Of a DNA stretch of 64,000 nucleotides, positions 52,978-63,549 are shown piece after piece. Source of the DNA: CBDIHH01 sp965279095 (GTDB lineage: Bacteria; Pseudomonadota; Alphaproteobacteria; Caulobacterales; Caulobacteraceae). Position 1 is the stretch's first letter. Each line of letters opens with the position of its first letter. The stretch is from contig CBDIHH010000007.1 in the NCBI GenBank assembly GCA_965279095.1, positions 806,001 to 870,000 on the forward strand, given 5' to 3'. The notes under the pieces are model-generated. The model searched no databases and was not told the DNA's origin. It was given only the letters and a program-made list of their open reading frames with translations. Made by a program: the position numbers and the translations under genes.

Positions 52978-53631
52978 TCAGAGAATGGACTGGCCCGTGC
53001 CGGCCCAGTCACTCATGAACTGATCAAGACCCTTCTCGGTTAACGGGTGCTTGAAGAGGGCCTCGAAAATCGCCGGCGGGATGGTGGCGCAGTCGGCGCC
53101 GGCGATGGCGGCCTCCTCCACATGGCGGACCCCGCGGATCGAGGCGGCGAGGATGTCGGTGTCGTAGCCGTAGTTGTCGTAGACGGCGCGGATCTCGCGG
53201 ATCAGCTCCATGCCGTCCTCGCCGATGTCGTCGAGGCGGCCGATGAAGGGCGAGACGAAGGTGGCGCCGGCCTTGGCCGCCAGCAGCGCCTGGGCGACGG
53301 AGAAGCACAGGGTGACGTTGGTCTGGATCCCCTCGGCGTTGAACGCGGCGGTGGCGCGCAGGCCGTCGGGGGTCAGGGGCAGCTTGACGGCGATGTTGGG
53401 GGCGATGGCGGCAAGCTTGCGCCCTTCCGCCATCATGCCGTCGAAATCGGTGGCGGCGACCTCGGCGGAGACGGGCCCCTCGACGAGGGCGCAAATCTCG
53501 GCGATGACCTCCAGCATGTTCCGGCCCGACTTGGCGATCAGCGACGGATTGGTGGTGACGCCGTCCACCAGCCCCGAGGGCGCGAGGGCCGCGAGGACCT
53601 TGGTGTCGGTGGTGTCCAGGAACAGTTGCAT
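52978..53631 (-). CDS. fsa: Fructose-6-phosphate aldolase / transaldolase (TalC-like)
   Basis: 217 residues, the short TalC/FSA form. MQLFLDTTDTKVLAALAPSG leads to VDGVTTNPSLIAKSG; the Schiff-base Lys is in NIAVKLPLTPDGL; FVSPFIGRLDD and ATIPPAIFEAL complete the barrel. It catalyses either transaldolase exchange in the pentose phosphate pathway or fructose 6-phosphate cleavage; sequence alone does not separate these. ATG 53631 is the correct start; a longer frame upstream is repeat DNA. Confidence 0.93.
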   Translation of the reverse strand: MQLFLDTTDTKVLAALAPSGLVDGVTTNPSLIAKSGRNMLEVIAEICALVEGPVSAEVAATDFDGMMAEGRKLAAIAPNIAVKLPLTPDGLRATAAFNAEGIQTNVTLCFSVAQALLAAKAGATFVSPFIGRLDDIGEDGMELIREIRAVYDNYGYDTDILAASIRGVRHVEEAAIAGADCATIPPAIFEALFKHPLTEKGLDQFMSDWAGTGQSIL

Positions 53632-53691
53632 GGCGGCGGTCCGGTTGCGGGGTCGGGCGGTTCTAGCGCGCCCGGGCGACCGGGACAAAGG

Positions 53692-53867
53692 CTCTCCTCC
53701 CCTGCAAGCCGCAGGCGCGGCGGGGGAGGGGGACCATGCGCAGCATGGTGGAGGGGGCGGCGCCGACATTCGCAAGGATGGGCTGCGCTCGAACCGGGCG
53801 CGTCGCGACGCCCCCTCCACCCCTTCGGGGTCCCCCTCCCCCGCGCCTTCGGCGCAAGGGAGGAGAG
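53692..53867. repeat. Large palindromic repeat, family A, copy 4
   Basis: Located between divergent fsa and priA. Left half CTCTCCTCCCC, GGGGGAGGGGGACC, a hairpin ATGCGCAGCAT, GGTGGAGGGGGCG; right half CGCCCCCTCCACC, CCTTCGG, GGTCCCCCTCCCCCGCG, CCTTCGG, AAGGGAGGAGAG. The last GGAGGAGAG lies 4-10 bases before the priA GTG and so forms its ribosome binding site. Confidence 0.9.
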
Positions 53868-53871
53868 ATCT

Positions 53872-56031
<2,160 letters not shown>

Positions 56032-56036
56032 CGCCC

Positions 56037-56242
56037 GTACTCCTCCCCCGGAGGGCCGCGCAGCGGTCCGACTGGGGGAGGGGGACCAGCCGCAGGCTGG
56101 TGGAGGGGGCAGCGACGCGACGTCCGGGCGAGACGCGTTCTGGCGCCGGACTCACCGACCGGCGGCGCTGCCCCCTCCACCCCGCTTCGCGCGGTCCCCC
56201 TCCCCCGGTCCCTCGCTTCGCGAGGCTCCGGGGGAGGAGTAC
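56037..56242. repeat. Large palindromic repeat, family A, copy 5
   Basis: The clearest copy. Its ends are perfect 17-base inverted repeats (56037-56053 and 56226-56242, GTACTCCTCCCCCGGAG and its complement). Inside lie GGGGGAGGGGGACC, GGTGGAGGGGGCAGC and the complementary GCTGCCCCCTCCACC and GGTCCCCCTCCCCCGG, with small hairpins between. It lies between co-directional priA and the DUF808 gene. Confidence 0.92.
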
Positions 56243-56297
56243 GTGACGATTGGCCCGTTGCTGCGTTACGACATCGCTTCTCCCCGAAAGGACCCCC

Positions 56298-57233
56298 ATG
56301 GCTTCCGGCCTCGCCGCCCTGCTCGACGACATCGCCGGGATCGCCAAGCTGGCGGCCGCGTCCCTGGACGACGTCGCCGGGGCGGCGGGCAAGGCGGGGA
56401 CCAAGGCGGTGGGGGTGGTGGTGGACGACACCGCCGTGACCCCCGCCTACGCCATGGGCTTCTCGCCCGACCGCGAGCTGCCGATCGTCTGGAAGATCGC
56501 CCTGGGCTCGCTGCGCAACAAGTTCCTGTTCATCCTGCCGGGCGCCCTGCTGCTCAGCGCCTTCGCCCCCTGGGGGATCACGCCCCTGCTGATGATCGGC
56601 GGCTCCTACCTGTGTTTCGAGGCCGCCGAGAAGGTGCTGGAGGTCTTCACCGGCCACGACGCGGCGGACGAGGCGGAGGACCTGGCCCTCAGTTCGGCCG
56701 AGCTGGAGAAGAAGAAGGTGGCCGGGGCCATTCGCACCGACCTGATCCTGTCGGGGGAGATCATGGCCATCGCCCTGGCCGACCTGGCCGAGCGGTCCCT
56801 GGCGGTGCAGGCCGGCGCCCTGACAGTGGTCGGCCTGGCCATGACCGTGGGCGTCTACGGCGTGGTCGGCCTGATCGTGAAGATGGACGACATGGGCCTG
56901 CACCTGGCCCGCAAGGGCTCGCCGATCGCCCGGGCGGTGGGCGCCGGCCTGGTGCGCGCCATGCCCGCCCTACTCGAGGGGCTGACGGTGGTCGGCACCG
57001 CAGCGATGCTGTGGGTGGGCGGCGGCATCATCGTCCACGGACTGGAGCATTTCCACCTGACCCCGGCGCCGGTCTGGGCCGAGCAGGCGTCGGCCTGGGC
57101 GGGGACCCTGCCGGGCGTCGGCGCCGTGGCCGGCTGGCTCGCCTTCGCCCTGGTCTCGGCCGCCGTGGGCCTGGTCGTTGGCGGCGCGATCGTCGGCGCT
57201 GTCCACCTGATCCCGCGCAAGAAGGCCGCCTAG
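56298..57233 (+). CDS. DUF808 family (YedI-like) membrane protein
   Basis: 311 residues from the ATG at 56298, with AAAGGACCCCC upstream. It starts SGLAALLDDIAGIAKLAAASLDDVAGAAGK as the family does, then six or so helices (FLFILPGALLLSAFAPWGI, TPLLMIGGSYLCFEAAEKVL, and others) with a conserved EKKKVAGAIRTDLILSGEIM stretch between them. Function unknown; some annotations call it an inner-membrane toxin-like or transport protein, without firm evidence. Stands alone. Confidence 0.9.
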   Translation: MASGLAALLDDIAGIAKLAAASLDDVAGAAGKAGTKAVGVVVDDTAVTPAYAMGFSPDRELPIVWKIALGSLRNKFLFILPGALLLSAFAPWGITPLLMIGGSYLCFEAAEKVLEVFTGHDAADEAEDLALSSAELEKKKVAGAIRTDLILSGEIMAIALADLAERSLAVQAGALTVVGLAMTVGVYGVVGLIVKMDDMGLHLARKGSPIARAVGAGLVRAMPALLEGLTVVGTAAMLWVGGGIIVHGLEHFHLTPAPVWAEQASAWAGTLPGVGAVAGWLAFALVSAAVGLVVGGAIVGAVHLIPRKKAA

Positions 57234-57269
57234 GTCTTTGAAGTCTAGGGGGTCAGAGAGCCATCCGTA

Positions 57270-57354
57270 TCCCCGGCGAAAGCCGGGGCCCAGATCCTAT
57301 GGCTGTCCGGCAGTTCCTTAGGATCTGGATCCCGGCTTTCGCCGGGAGGATCGG
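57270..57354. repeat. Palindromic repeat, family B, copy 2
   Basis: CCCCGGCGAAAGCCGGGG, CCAGATCCTA, then TAGGATCTGGAT and CCCGGCTTTCGCCGGG. It matches copy 1 at 25224-25317 block for block. It lies between the convergent DUF808 and def 3' ends and may serve as terminator for either. Confidence 0.88.
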
Positions 57355-57389
57355 ATTTGGGAAGGTGGATCAAACCCAGCCCGGCCTGT

Positions 57390-57899
57390 CTAGGCGACGC
57401 GAACCTGCTTCTTGACCTGCTTGACGGCGCGCTCACGCTTCAGGCGCGACAGGTGGTCGATGAACAGCACCCCCTCGAGGTGGTCCATCTCGTGCTGGAT
57501 ACAGACGGCGTAGAGGCCCTCAGCCTCTTCCTCCACCGACTGGCCCTGGTAGTCCAGATAGGTCAGCCGGACCCGCGCCGGGCGCTCGACCGCGTCATAG
57601 ATTTCCGGCACCGACAGGCAGCCCTCCTCGTAGGGCAGGGTCTCCTCGGAGCGCCAGGTGATCTGTGGATTGACGAAGTGGCGCGGCTGCGGCGGCTCGC
57701 CTTCGCGGGCCAGGTCCATGACGATCACCCGCTTGGGCACGCCGATCTGCACCGCCGCCAGGCCGATGCCGGGGGCCGCGTACATGGTCTCCAGCATGTC
57801 GTCCATCAGGGCGCGCAGGTCGTCGTCCACCGACGCCACCGGTTCGGAGACCTGTTTGAGGACGGGGTGGGGCACCGTCAGTATGTCGCGCAAAGCCAT
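57390..57899 (-). CDS. def: Peptide deformylase
   Basis: 169 residues from the ATG at 57899 (MALRDILTVPHPVLKQVSEP). The three motifs are present: GIGLAAVQIG (motif 1), EGCLSVP with the metal-binding Cys (motif 2), and QHEMDHLEGVLF with the two metal His and catalytic Glu (motif 3). It removes the formyl group from nascent proteins, an Fe(II) enzyme. It lies 14 bases after the rmuC stop on the same strand. It is not next to fmt here. Confidence 0.97.
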   Translation of the reverse strand: MALRDILTVPHPVLKQVSEPVASVDDDLRALMDDMLETMYAAPGIGLAAVQIGVPKRVIVMDLAREGEPPQPRHFVNPQITWRSEETLPYEEGCLSVPEIYDAVERPARVRLTYLDYQGQSVEEEAEGLYAVCIQHEMDHLEGVLFIDHLSRLKRERAVKQVKKQVRVA

Positions 57900-57913
57900 G
57901 GTCTGCAGGTAGG

Positions 57914-59161
57914 TTACACGACCTTGGCGGTCAAGGCGGGGGCGGACTCCGCCGCCTCCACCACGGCCAGCTTCGCCAGAGGCCGCACCCCGGATTCCAC
58001 CGGCTGCAGCTCCGGCATGGCCTTGCCCTCGTGATCCACGGCCAGGTCCTCGAAGCGCCGCGCCTGGGTCAGCACCTGGCTCTCCAGGGAGCCGACGAAC
58101 TGGTTGTATTTTCCCACCGCCGTTTCCAGCGACTTGCCCAGGGCCTGGGTGTGGGCGCCCATGACGGCGATGCGCTTGTAGAGCTCGCGGCCGATGGCGG
58201 CGATTTCGGCGGCGCCCTTGGCCTGGTCCTCGACCCGCCAGCCGTAGGCCACCGCCTTGCAGAGGGCGAACAGGGTGCTGGGGGTGACCAGCACCACGCG
58301 CTGGCCCATGGCCTCGGTCATGAGGTCGGGCTGCCGCTCCAGCGCCGCGGCGAGATAGCCGTCGCCGGGCAGGAACATGGCGACGATGTCGGGGGTGCGC
58401 TCGAACTGGTCCCAGTAGGCCTTCGCCGACAGGCCGCGCACATGCTCCTTCACGCTGGAGGCGTGGCGGGCGAAGGCGGCCTCGCGCTGGAGTTCGTCGG
58501 TGAGGTCCTGGGCCTCGAGGAAGGCGTTCAGCGAGCATTTGGCGTCGATCACCAGCACCCCGCCGTTGGGCATGCGCACGGTGACGTCCGGGCGGCGGCG
58601 GCCCTCCTCGGCGTTGAGGCTGACCTGCTCGTCGAAATCGAAGCGGTTCTGCAGGCCGGCGGCCTCCAGCACGTTGCGCAGCATCTGCTCGCCCCAGCGT
58701 CCCTGCACTCCGGCGCCGCGGCGCAGGGCGGCGGACAGCTTGCGGGCCTCGGACTGGGTGTCGACGGAGGCCTTCAGCAGCTCGCTGATCTGCTGCTTCA
58801 GCCCGCCGGTGTCCTCGGCGCGGGACTTCTCCATGGCGGTGACCTGGGCCTCGAACTTGGCCAGGGTCTCGGCCACGGGCTTGAGCTGGGTCTCCAGCCG
58901 CGCCTGGGCCAGCAGCTCCTGGGAGCGGAAGCTCTCGGCGGCCCGCGCCACCAGCTGGTCGGCCACGGCGCCGGCGGACTGGGCGGCCTGGGCGCGCAGC
59001 AGGTCGGCCGCGCCGGCCTTCTGATCCTCGAGCATCAGGCTGCGGGCCTCGGCCACGGCGGCGCGCGCGCGCGCCTTGCCGAGGGCCAGCAGGGCGAGCA
59101 CCAGGCCGGCTGCGAGCAGGGCGGTCAGGACGGCGAGCATCAGCGAGAGCGTATCGTTCAT
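57914..59161 (-). CDS. rmuC: DNA recombination protein RmuC
   Basis: 415 residues. One N-terminal membrane helix (LMLAVLTALLAAGLVLALLAL), a ~110-residue coiled coil, and the RmuC nuclease-like core: GRWGEQMLRNVLEAAGLQ, FDFDEQVSLNAEEGRRRPDV, and VIDAKCSLNAFLEAQD. RmuC limits DNA inversions and is a predicted PD-(D/E)XK nuclease. It precedes def in the same strand order tetR-rmuC-def. Confidence 0.94.
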   Translation of the reverse strand: MNDTLSLMLAVLTALLAAGLVLALLALGKARARAAVAEARSLMLEDQKAGAADLLRAQAAQSAGAVADQLVARAAESFRSQELLAQARLETQLKPVAETLAKFEAQVTAMEKSRAEDTGGLKQQISELLKASVDTQSEARKLSAALRRGAGVQGRWGEQMLRNVLEAAGLQNRFDFDEQVSLNAEEGRRRPDVTVRMPNGGVLVIDAKCSLNAFLEAQDLTDELQREAAFARHASSVKEHVRGLSAKAYWDQFERTPDIVAMFLPGDGYLAAALERQPDLMTEAMGQRVVLVTPSTLFALCKAVAYGWRVEDQAKGAAEIAAIGRELYKRIAVMGAHTQALGKSLETAVGKYNQFVGSLESQVLTQARRFEDLAVDHEGKAMPELQPVESGVRPLAKLAVVEAAESAPALTAKVV

Positions 59162-59218
59162 GCTCCGTTCGCTACCACGGCGCGTGAGTCGAAAAAAGCC
59201 GGGGCGGGCCCGGGGCCT

Positions 59219-59839
59219 TCAGTCTTCCCAGATGTCGCGGGCGGCGCCGCGGCGGTTGAGCATGTGGGTGGCGCGCTTGATGACGGCGATCAGCCGCTGG
59301 GTGCGCGCCTCGCCGTCATAGGTCAGCTTGGCCTGAGCCAGGCCCTCGAGGGCGAAACGGGCCAGGTCGCGGCTGGCCTGCAGGCGCGGGCTGGACCCCG
59401 CCTGCACCAGGCCGGGCGTGATGACCCCCATCTGGGCGCGATCGAAGGCCTCGATCGCGGGCGCCAGAAGGTCCCGCAGGGCGTCGTCGGAGCGGGCGGC
59501 CGCCTCCAGGGCGTTGAAGGCCTTGAACGGGGTTTCCTGCAGCAGGGCCCAGTAGGTGTCGATGGCGTGGTCGGCGGTGTCGCCATGGTCGGGGCGCCCG
59601 CCCACCGCCTCGAACAGGGCGATGCGCGCGGCCTGGATATGGGCCACGGCCGCCTCGGCCAAAGCCTCGCGGGTGGCGAAATGATAGAGCATCGCCCCCC
59701 GGGTCAGGCCCGCGGCGTCGGCGATGTCGGCGTTGCTGACGGCGCCGTAGCCGCGCTGGGCGAACAGGGCCATGGCCGAGTCGAGGATGCGCTGGCGGGT
59801 GCGGGCGGACTTGGGCGTGGGTCGGATCGGGGTGGTCAT
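59219..59839 (-). CDS. TetR/AcrR family transcriptional regulator
   Basis: 206 residues. N-terminal helix-turn-helix in RQRILDSAMALFAQRGYGAV, SNADIADAAGLTRGAMLYHF (about 14-55), followed by an all-helical ligand-binding domain. Two GC-rich palindromes lie within 65 bases upstream of its start. The divergent metallophosphoesterase/glycosyltransferase pair may be regulated by it, and autoregulation is likely. The ligand is unknown. Confidence 0.93.
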   Translation of the reverse strand: MTTPIRPTPKSARTRQRILDSAMALFAQRGYGAVSNADIADAAGLTRGAMLYHFATREALAEAAVAHIQAARIALFEAVGGRPDHGDTADHAIDTYWALLQETPFKAFNALEAAARSDDALRDLLAPAIEAFDRAQMGVITPGLVQAGSSPRLQASRDLARFALEGLAQAKLTYDGEARTQRLIAVIKRATHMLNRRGAARDIWED

Positions 59840-59855
59840 GGGTATGCTTTGGCGG

Positions 59856-59900
59856 CGACCGGCGGTCGGTTACTGGGCTCGAGACATGTCGACCGGTCGA
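59856..59900. promoter_or_regulatory. Two candidate TetR operators
   Basis: CGACCGGCGGTCGG (59856-59869) and the perfect palindrome TCGACCGGTCGA (59889-59900), 33 bases apart centre to centre. Both contain the CGACCG half-site common in TetR-family operators. They lie in the 150-base gap between the tetR start and the divergent gene at 59990. Confidence 0.6.
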
Positions 59901-59989
59901 TCTATCCAGCCAATAGGGCTGAAGCTAGGCCATAGGACCTAACGTCACGGTTTCACAAAACTGAGACGCAATCAGCCTAGTGCGCAGGC

Positions 59990-60808
59990 ATGAGCGACGA
60001 CTTTCCCGTCAGCCGCTACCGCGCCGTCTTCATCTCCGACGTCCATCTGGGCACGCGGGGATGCCAGGCGGAGCTGCTGCTCGACTTCATTCGACACATT
60101 GAATGCGACACCCTCTATCTGGTGGGCGACATCATCGACGGCTGGCGGTTGAGGAGCGGCTGGTACTGGCCCCAGGCCCACAACGACGTGGTGCAGAAGA
60201 TCCTGCGGATGGCGCGCAAGGGCGTGTCGGTCGTCTATGTCCCCGGCAATCACGACGAGGCGGGCCGCGGCTATTGCGGGGTTCACTTCGGCGGGGTGGT
60301 GGTGGCCCTGGACGCCATCCACGAGACCGCCGACGGCCGGCGCTTCCTGGTGACCCACGGCGACGAGTTCGACGGGGTGGTGCAGCACGCCAAGTGGCTC
60401 GCCTTCCTCGGGGATTGGTCCTATAGAACCGTCCTTGCGCTGAACACCGGGTTCAACCACCTGCGGCGGCGACTGGGTTTCGGCTACTGGAGCCTGTCCG
60501 CCTTTCTGAAGGTCAAGGTGAAGAACGCTCTGCAGTTCATCGAGAATTTCGAGACGGCGGTGGCCGACGAGGCGCGCAGGCGCGGCGTCGACGGCGTCAT
60601 CTGCGGTCATATCCACAAGGCGGAAATGCGCCAGATCGGCGACATCCTCTACGTCAACGACGGCGACTGGGTGGAGAGCTGCACCGCCCTGGTGGAGCAC
60701 GACGACGGCCGGCTCGAGATCCTGGAATGGGCCAAGCTGCGGTCCTGGTCCGCCCTGTCGCGGGCGCGCCTGCCGGCCGACGCGGGCCTGGAGACCGCCG
60801 CGGCCTGA
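59990..60808 (+). CDS. Metallophosphoesterase, UDP-2,3-diacylglucosamine diphosphatase-like
   Basis: 272 residues. Calcineurin-like fold with all metal motifs: SDVHLGTRG, GDIIDGWRL, PGNHDEAGR, THGDEFDGV and GHIHKAEM. It resembles LpxH-type enzymes, but the true LpxH in lipid A synthesis is not usually paired with a glycosyltransferase. Here the next gene (overlapping by one base) is a GT4 glycosyltransferase, suggesting a joint role in making a glycolipid or envelope component. Substrate not shown. Confidence 0.88.
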   Translation: MSDDFPVSRYRAVFISDVHLGTRGCQAELLLDFIRHIECDTLYLVGDIIDGWRLRSGWYWPQAHNDVVQKILRMARKGVSVVYVPGNHDEAGRGYCGVHFGGVVVALDAIHETADGRRFLVTHGDEFDGVVQHAKWLAFLGDWSYRTVLALNTGFNHLRRRLGFGYWSLSAFLKVKVKNALQFIENFETAVADEARRRGVDGVICGHIHKAEMRQIGDILYVNDGDWVESCTALVEHDDGRLEILEWAKLRSWSALSRARLPADAGLETAAA

Positions 60809-61890
60809 TGCGGATCCTTCTGGCCACCGACGCCTGGGAGCCGCAGGTCAACGGCGTCGTGCGCACCCTGACGCGCACCGTGGCCGAATGCCGGGCCATG
60901 GGTCATGAGGTCGAGGTCGTCTCCCCCGACCAGTTCAAGACCTTCCCCCTGCCGACCTATCCCGAGATCAAGCTGGCGATGGGCGCCTATGAGCCGGTTC
61001 AGGAACGGTTCAAGTCGTTCGAGCCCGAGGCCATCCACATCTCCACCGAGGGGCCGATCGGCCTCGCCGCCCGGCGCATCTGCCTGGAATGGAAGCTGCC
61101 CTTCACCACCAGCTACCACACCAAATTCCCCGAATATGTCTCCGCCCGCCTGCCGCTGCCCCTGTCGGCCGGCTACGCCTACATGCGCTGGTTCCACAAG
61201 CCGTCGGGACGGCTGATGGTCGCCACCCCGACCATGCGCGACGAACTGGCCAAGCAGGGGTTCCGCAACATCTCGCCCTGGTCGCGGGGGGTGGACACCA
61301 CCGTGTTCAAGCCCGACCAGGCGCCGGTGTTCGAGGGCCTGCCGCGGCCGATCTTCCTCTATGTGGGTCGCATCGCGGTGGAGAAGAACATCGAGGCCTT
61401 CGCCGCCCTGGACCTTCCCGGGACCAAGGTCCTGGTGGGTGACGGCCCCCAGCGCGAGGAGCTGGCCGCCAAATACCCCGACATCCGCTTCGTCGGGGCC
61501 AAGATGGGCGAGGAGCTGTCACGGCATTACGCCGACGCCGACGTCTTCGTCTTCCCCTCCCTGACCGACACCTTCGGCCTGGTGATCCTGGAAGCCATGG
61601 CGTCGGGCACCCCGGTGGCGGCCTTCTCCGCCCCGGGGCCCATCGACATCATTCCCGGGTCGGGCGCCGGGGTGCTCGCCCCCGGCCAGAGCGACGGTCT
61701 GCGCGAGGCCTGCCTGGAGGCGCTGAAGCTGGACCGCGCCGTCGTGCGGGCCTACGCCGAACGCTTCTCCTGGCGCGCCTCCTCCGAGGAGTTCGTGCGC
61801 AACCTTCAGCCCTATCCGGAGCTGGAGAAGATCCGCTTCTGGCGCCGCCTGCGCCGCATGGCCCGGCTGCGGCGGCGGCCCAAGGTCTAG
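60808..61890 (+). CDS. GT4-family glycosyltransferase
   Basis: 360 residues from the ATG overlapping the upstream stop (TGATG). GT-B fold: N-terminal MRILLATDAWEPQVNGVVRT, the FTTSYHTKFPEY segment, and the C-terminal nucleotide-sugar domain with YVGRIAVEKNIEAF, VGDGPQREELAAK and the EX7E motif in PSLTDTFGLVILEAMASGTP. Sequence resembles diacylglycerol or mannosyl glycosyltransferases. Pairing with the phosphoesterase suggests a glycolipid path in the inner membrane. Its stop overlaps the convergent arsH by four bases. Confidence 0.9.
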   Translation: MRILLATDAWEPQVNGVVRTLTRTVAECRAMGHEVEVVSPDQFKTFPLPTYPEIKLAMGAYEPVQERFKSFEPEAIHISTEGPIGLAARRICLEWKLPFTTSYHTKFPEYVSARLPLPLSAGYAYMRWFHKPSGRLMVATPTMRDELAKQGFRNISPWSRGVDTTVFKPDQAPVFEGLPRPIFLYVGRIAVEKNIEAFAALDLPGTKVLVGDGPQREELAAKYPDIRFVGAKMGEELSRHYADADVFVFPSLTDTFGLVILEAMASGTPVAAFSAPGPIDIIPGSGAGVLAPGQSDGLREACLEALKLDRAVVRAYAERFSWRASSEEFVRNLQPYPELEKIRFWRRLRRMARLRRRPKV

Positions 61891-62588
61891 AGGTCCGGGT
61901 CCGGCCTCGGCGCCTCGCCCCTCGCCTTGCGCTCGCTGTAACGGTCGACCAGGAAGTCGCAGCGGTCTCGGATCAGCAGGGTGAACTTCACCAGCTCCTC
62001 CATCACATCGACGATGCGGTCATAGTAGGCGGACGGCCGCATGCGCCCCGTCTCGTCGAACTCCTGATAGGCCTTGGCCACCGAGGACTGGTTGGGGATG
62101 GTCACCATGCGCATCCAGCGCCCCAGCAGCCGCAGGGTGTTGACGGCGTTGAAGGACTGCGAGCCGCCGCTGACCTGCATGACCGCGAGGGTTCGTCCCT
62201 GGGTCGGGCGCACGCTGCCGAGGGTGAGGGGAATCCAGTCGATCTGAGCCTTCATCACGGCGCTGACGGCGCCGTGACGCTCGGGGCTGCACCAGACCTG
62301 GCCCTCCGACCACTGGGACAGGGCCCGCAGCTCCTGCACCTTCGGATGGTCGGCGGGAACGGCGTCGGGGAGGGGCAGGCCCGACGGATCGAAGACCCGC
62401 GTCTCGCAGCCCAGGCGTTTCAGGATGCGCTCGGCCTCCAGCACGGCCAGGCGGCTGTAGGATCGCTCGCGCAAGGAGCCGTAGAGCAACAGGATGCGCG
62501 GCGGATGATCGGCCCGGTCGGCGGGCTCGAGACGACCCAGGTCAGGACGCGCAAGGTATTGGGTCGCCAGGGCGGGGTCTTCAGACAT
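61887..62588 (-). CDS. arsH: Arsenical resistance protein ArsH
   Basis: 233 residues. NADPH-dependent FMN reductase fold: ILLLYGSLRERSYSRLAVLEA (FMN phosphate site), GLPLPDAVPADHPKV, and GQVWCSPERHGAVSAVMKAQ, the ArsH signature. ArsH oxidises organoarsenicals such as methylarsenite. It is divergent from arsR, sharing a short promoter region with an operator, so it is probably under ArsR control. Confidence 0.96.
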   Translation of the reverse strand: MSEDPALATQYLARPDLGRLEPADRADHPPRILLLYGSLRERSYSRLAVLEAERILKRLGCETRVFDPSGLPLPDAVPADHPKVQELRALSQWSEGQVWCSPERHGAVSAVMKAQIDWIPLTLGSVRPTQGRTLAVMQVSGGSQSFNAVNTLRLLGRWMRMVTIPNQSSVAKAYQEFDETGRMRPSAYYDRIVDVMEELVKFTLLIRDRCDFLVDRYSERKARGEAPRPDPDL

Positions 62589-62619
62589 GAGGGCTCGATC
62601 ACTGTTTTGCCATGGTCAC

Positions 62620-62643
62620 ATATTTCGACTACTCTCGAAATAT
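62620..62643. promoter_or_regulatory. ArsR operator between arsH and arsR
   Basis: ATATTTCGA (62620-62628), six bases, TCGAAATAT (62635-62643): perfect 9-base arms, AT-rich in a GC-rich background. It lies in the 53-base divergent gap and touches the arsR start codon at 62642. ArsR binding would block both directions until arsenite is present. Confidence 0.85.
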
Positions 62644-63016
62644 GGAATCGACGCGCGCTGTCACCGCCCTCTCCGCCCTGGCCCACGCGCAACGGCTCGC
62701 GGTGTTTCGTCTGCTGGTGTCGGCCGGCCCGGGCGGCCTGGCCGCCGGCGAGATCTCGCGCCGGCTCGACGTCCTGCCCAACACCCTGTCCGCCAACCTG
62801 GGCATCCTGTCCCGCGCCGGCCTCGTCCGGTCGCGCCGGGACGGGCGGTTCGTCATCTATGAGGCCGACTACGCGGCGATGACCGGACTGCTGGGCTTCC
62901 TGGTGGAGGACTGCTGCGCCGGCTCCGCCCAGGTCTGCGCCCCCCTGGCCGAGATCGCCGGCCGGGCCGCCTGCTGCCCGCCGCAGCCCCACCCCCACCA
63001 AAGAGGACCGTCATGA
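62642..63016 (+). CDS. arsR: Arsenite-responsive repressor ArsR
   Basis: 124 residues from the ATG at 62642; an in-frame ATG at 62612 would put the operator inside the gene and is less likely. Winged helix: LAHAQRLAVFRLLVSAG, ISRRLDVLPNTLSANLGILS, then the wing LVRSRRDGRFVIYEADYAAM. A cysteine-rich C-terminus (EDCCAGSAQVCAPL and AACCPP) gives candidate As(III) ligands in place of the helix CxxC of E. coli ArsR. There is no Shine-Dalgarno, so the mRNA may be leaderless. It overlaps arsC by four bases. Confidence 0.92.
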   Translation: MESTRAVTALSALAHAQRLAVFRLLVSAGPGGLAAGEISRRLDVLPNTLSANLGILSRAGLVRSRRDGRFVIYEADYAAMTGLLGFLVEDCCAGSAQVCAPLAEIAGRAACCPPQPHPHQRGPS

Positions 63017-63549
63017 CCCCTCGCGACCCCGCCCGCCCGTTCAACGTCCTGTTCCTGTGCACCCACAACTCCTGCCGCTCGATCCTCGCGGAGGCGATCC
63101 TCAACCGGATCGGCGCCGGCAAGTTCAGGGCCTTCTCGGCGGGCTCGATGCCGTCGGGCCGGCTCAACCCGGGGGCCGTCGCCCTGCTGCAGAAGCTGAA
63201 CTACAAGACCGACGACCTGCGATCCAAGGGGTGGGACGCGTTCAGCCGGGCAGGCAATCCCGAGGCCCCCGAGCTGGATTTCGTCTTCACCGTCTGTGAC
63301 AACGCCGCCGGCGAGGTCTGTCCGATCTGGCCGGGCCAGCCGATGACCGCCCATTGGGGGATCAAGGATCCCGGGCTGGCGACGGGGACGCCGGCCGAGA
63401 TCGCCCTGGCCTTCGCCGACGCCTACCGCCAGCTGAACAGCCGCCTGACCGCCTTCGTCAACCTGCCCATCGCCGCCCTCGACCGCCTGTCCCTGCAAAA
63501 GCGGCTGGACGACATCGCCCGGACCTCGGACGCGCCGCAGACCGCATGA
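63013..63549 (+). CDS. arsC: Arsenate reductase (LMW phosphatase type)
   Basis: 178 residues. N-terminal catalytic loop CTHNSCRS (CX5R), followed by AFSAGSMPSG and a second Cys pair in FTVCDNAAGEVCP, as in thioredoxin- or glutaredoxin-coupled ArsC. It reduces arsenate to arsenite in the cytoplasm. Overlaps arsR (4 bases) and the aquaporin gene (4 bases), so the three are one coupled operon. Confidence 0.95.
   Translation: MTPRDPARPFNVLFLCTHNSCRSILAEAILNRIGAGKFRAFSAGSMPSGRLNPGAVALLQKLNYKTDDLRSKGWDAFSRAGNPEAPELDFVFTVCDNAAGEVCPIWPGQPMTAHWGIKDPGLATGTPAEIALAFADAYRQLNSRLTAFVNLPIAALDRLSLQKRLDDIARTSDAPQTA

Noticed and set aside
53047..53871. N-terminal extension of priA through the fsa gene and repeat copy 4
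   Set aside because: The extension is antisense fsa and repeat DNA. The GTG at 53872 has a good ribosome site and gives a normal PriA N-terminus.
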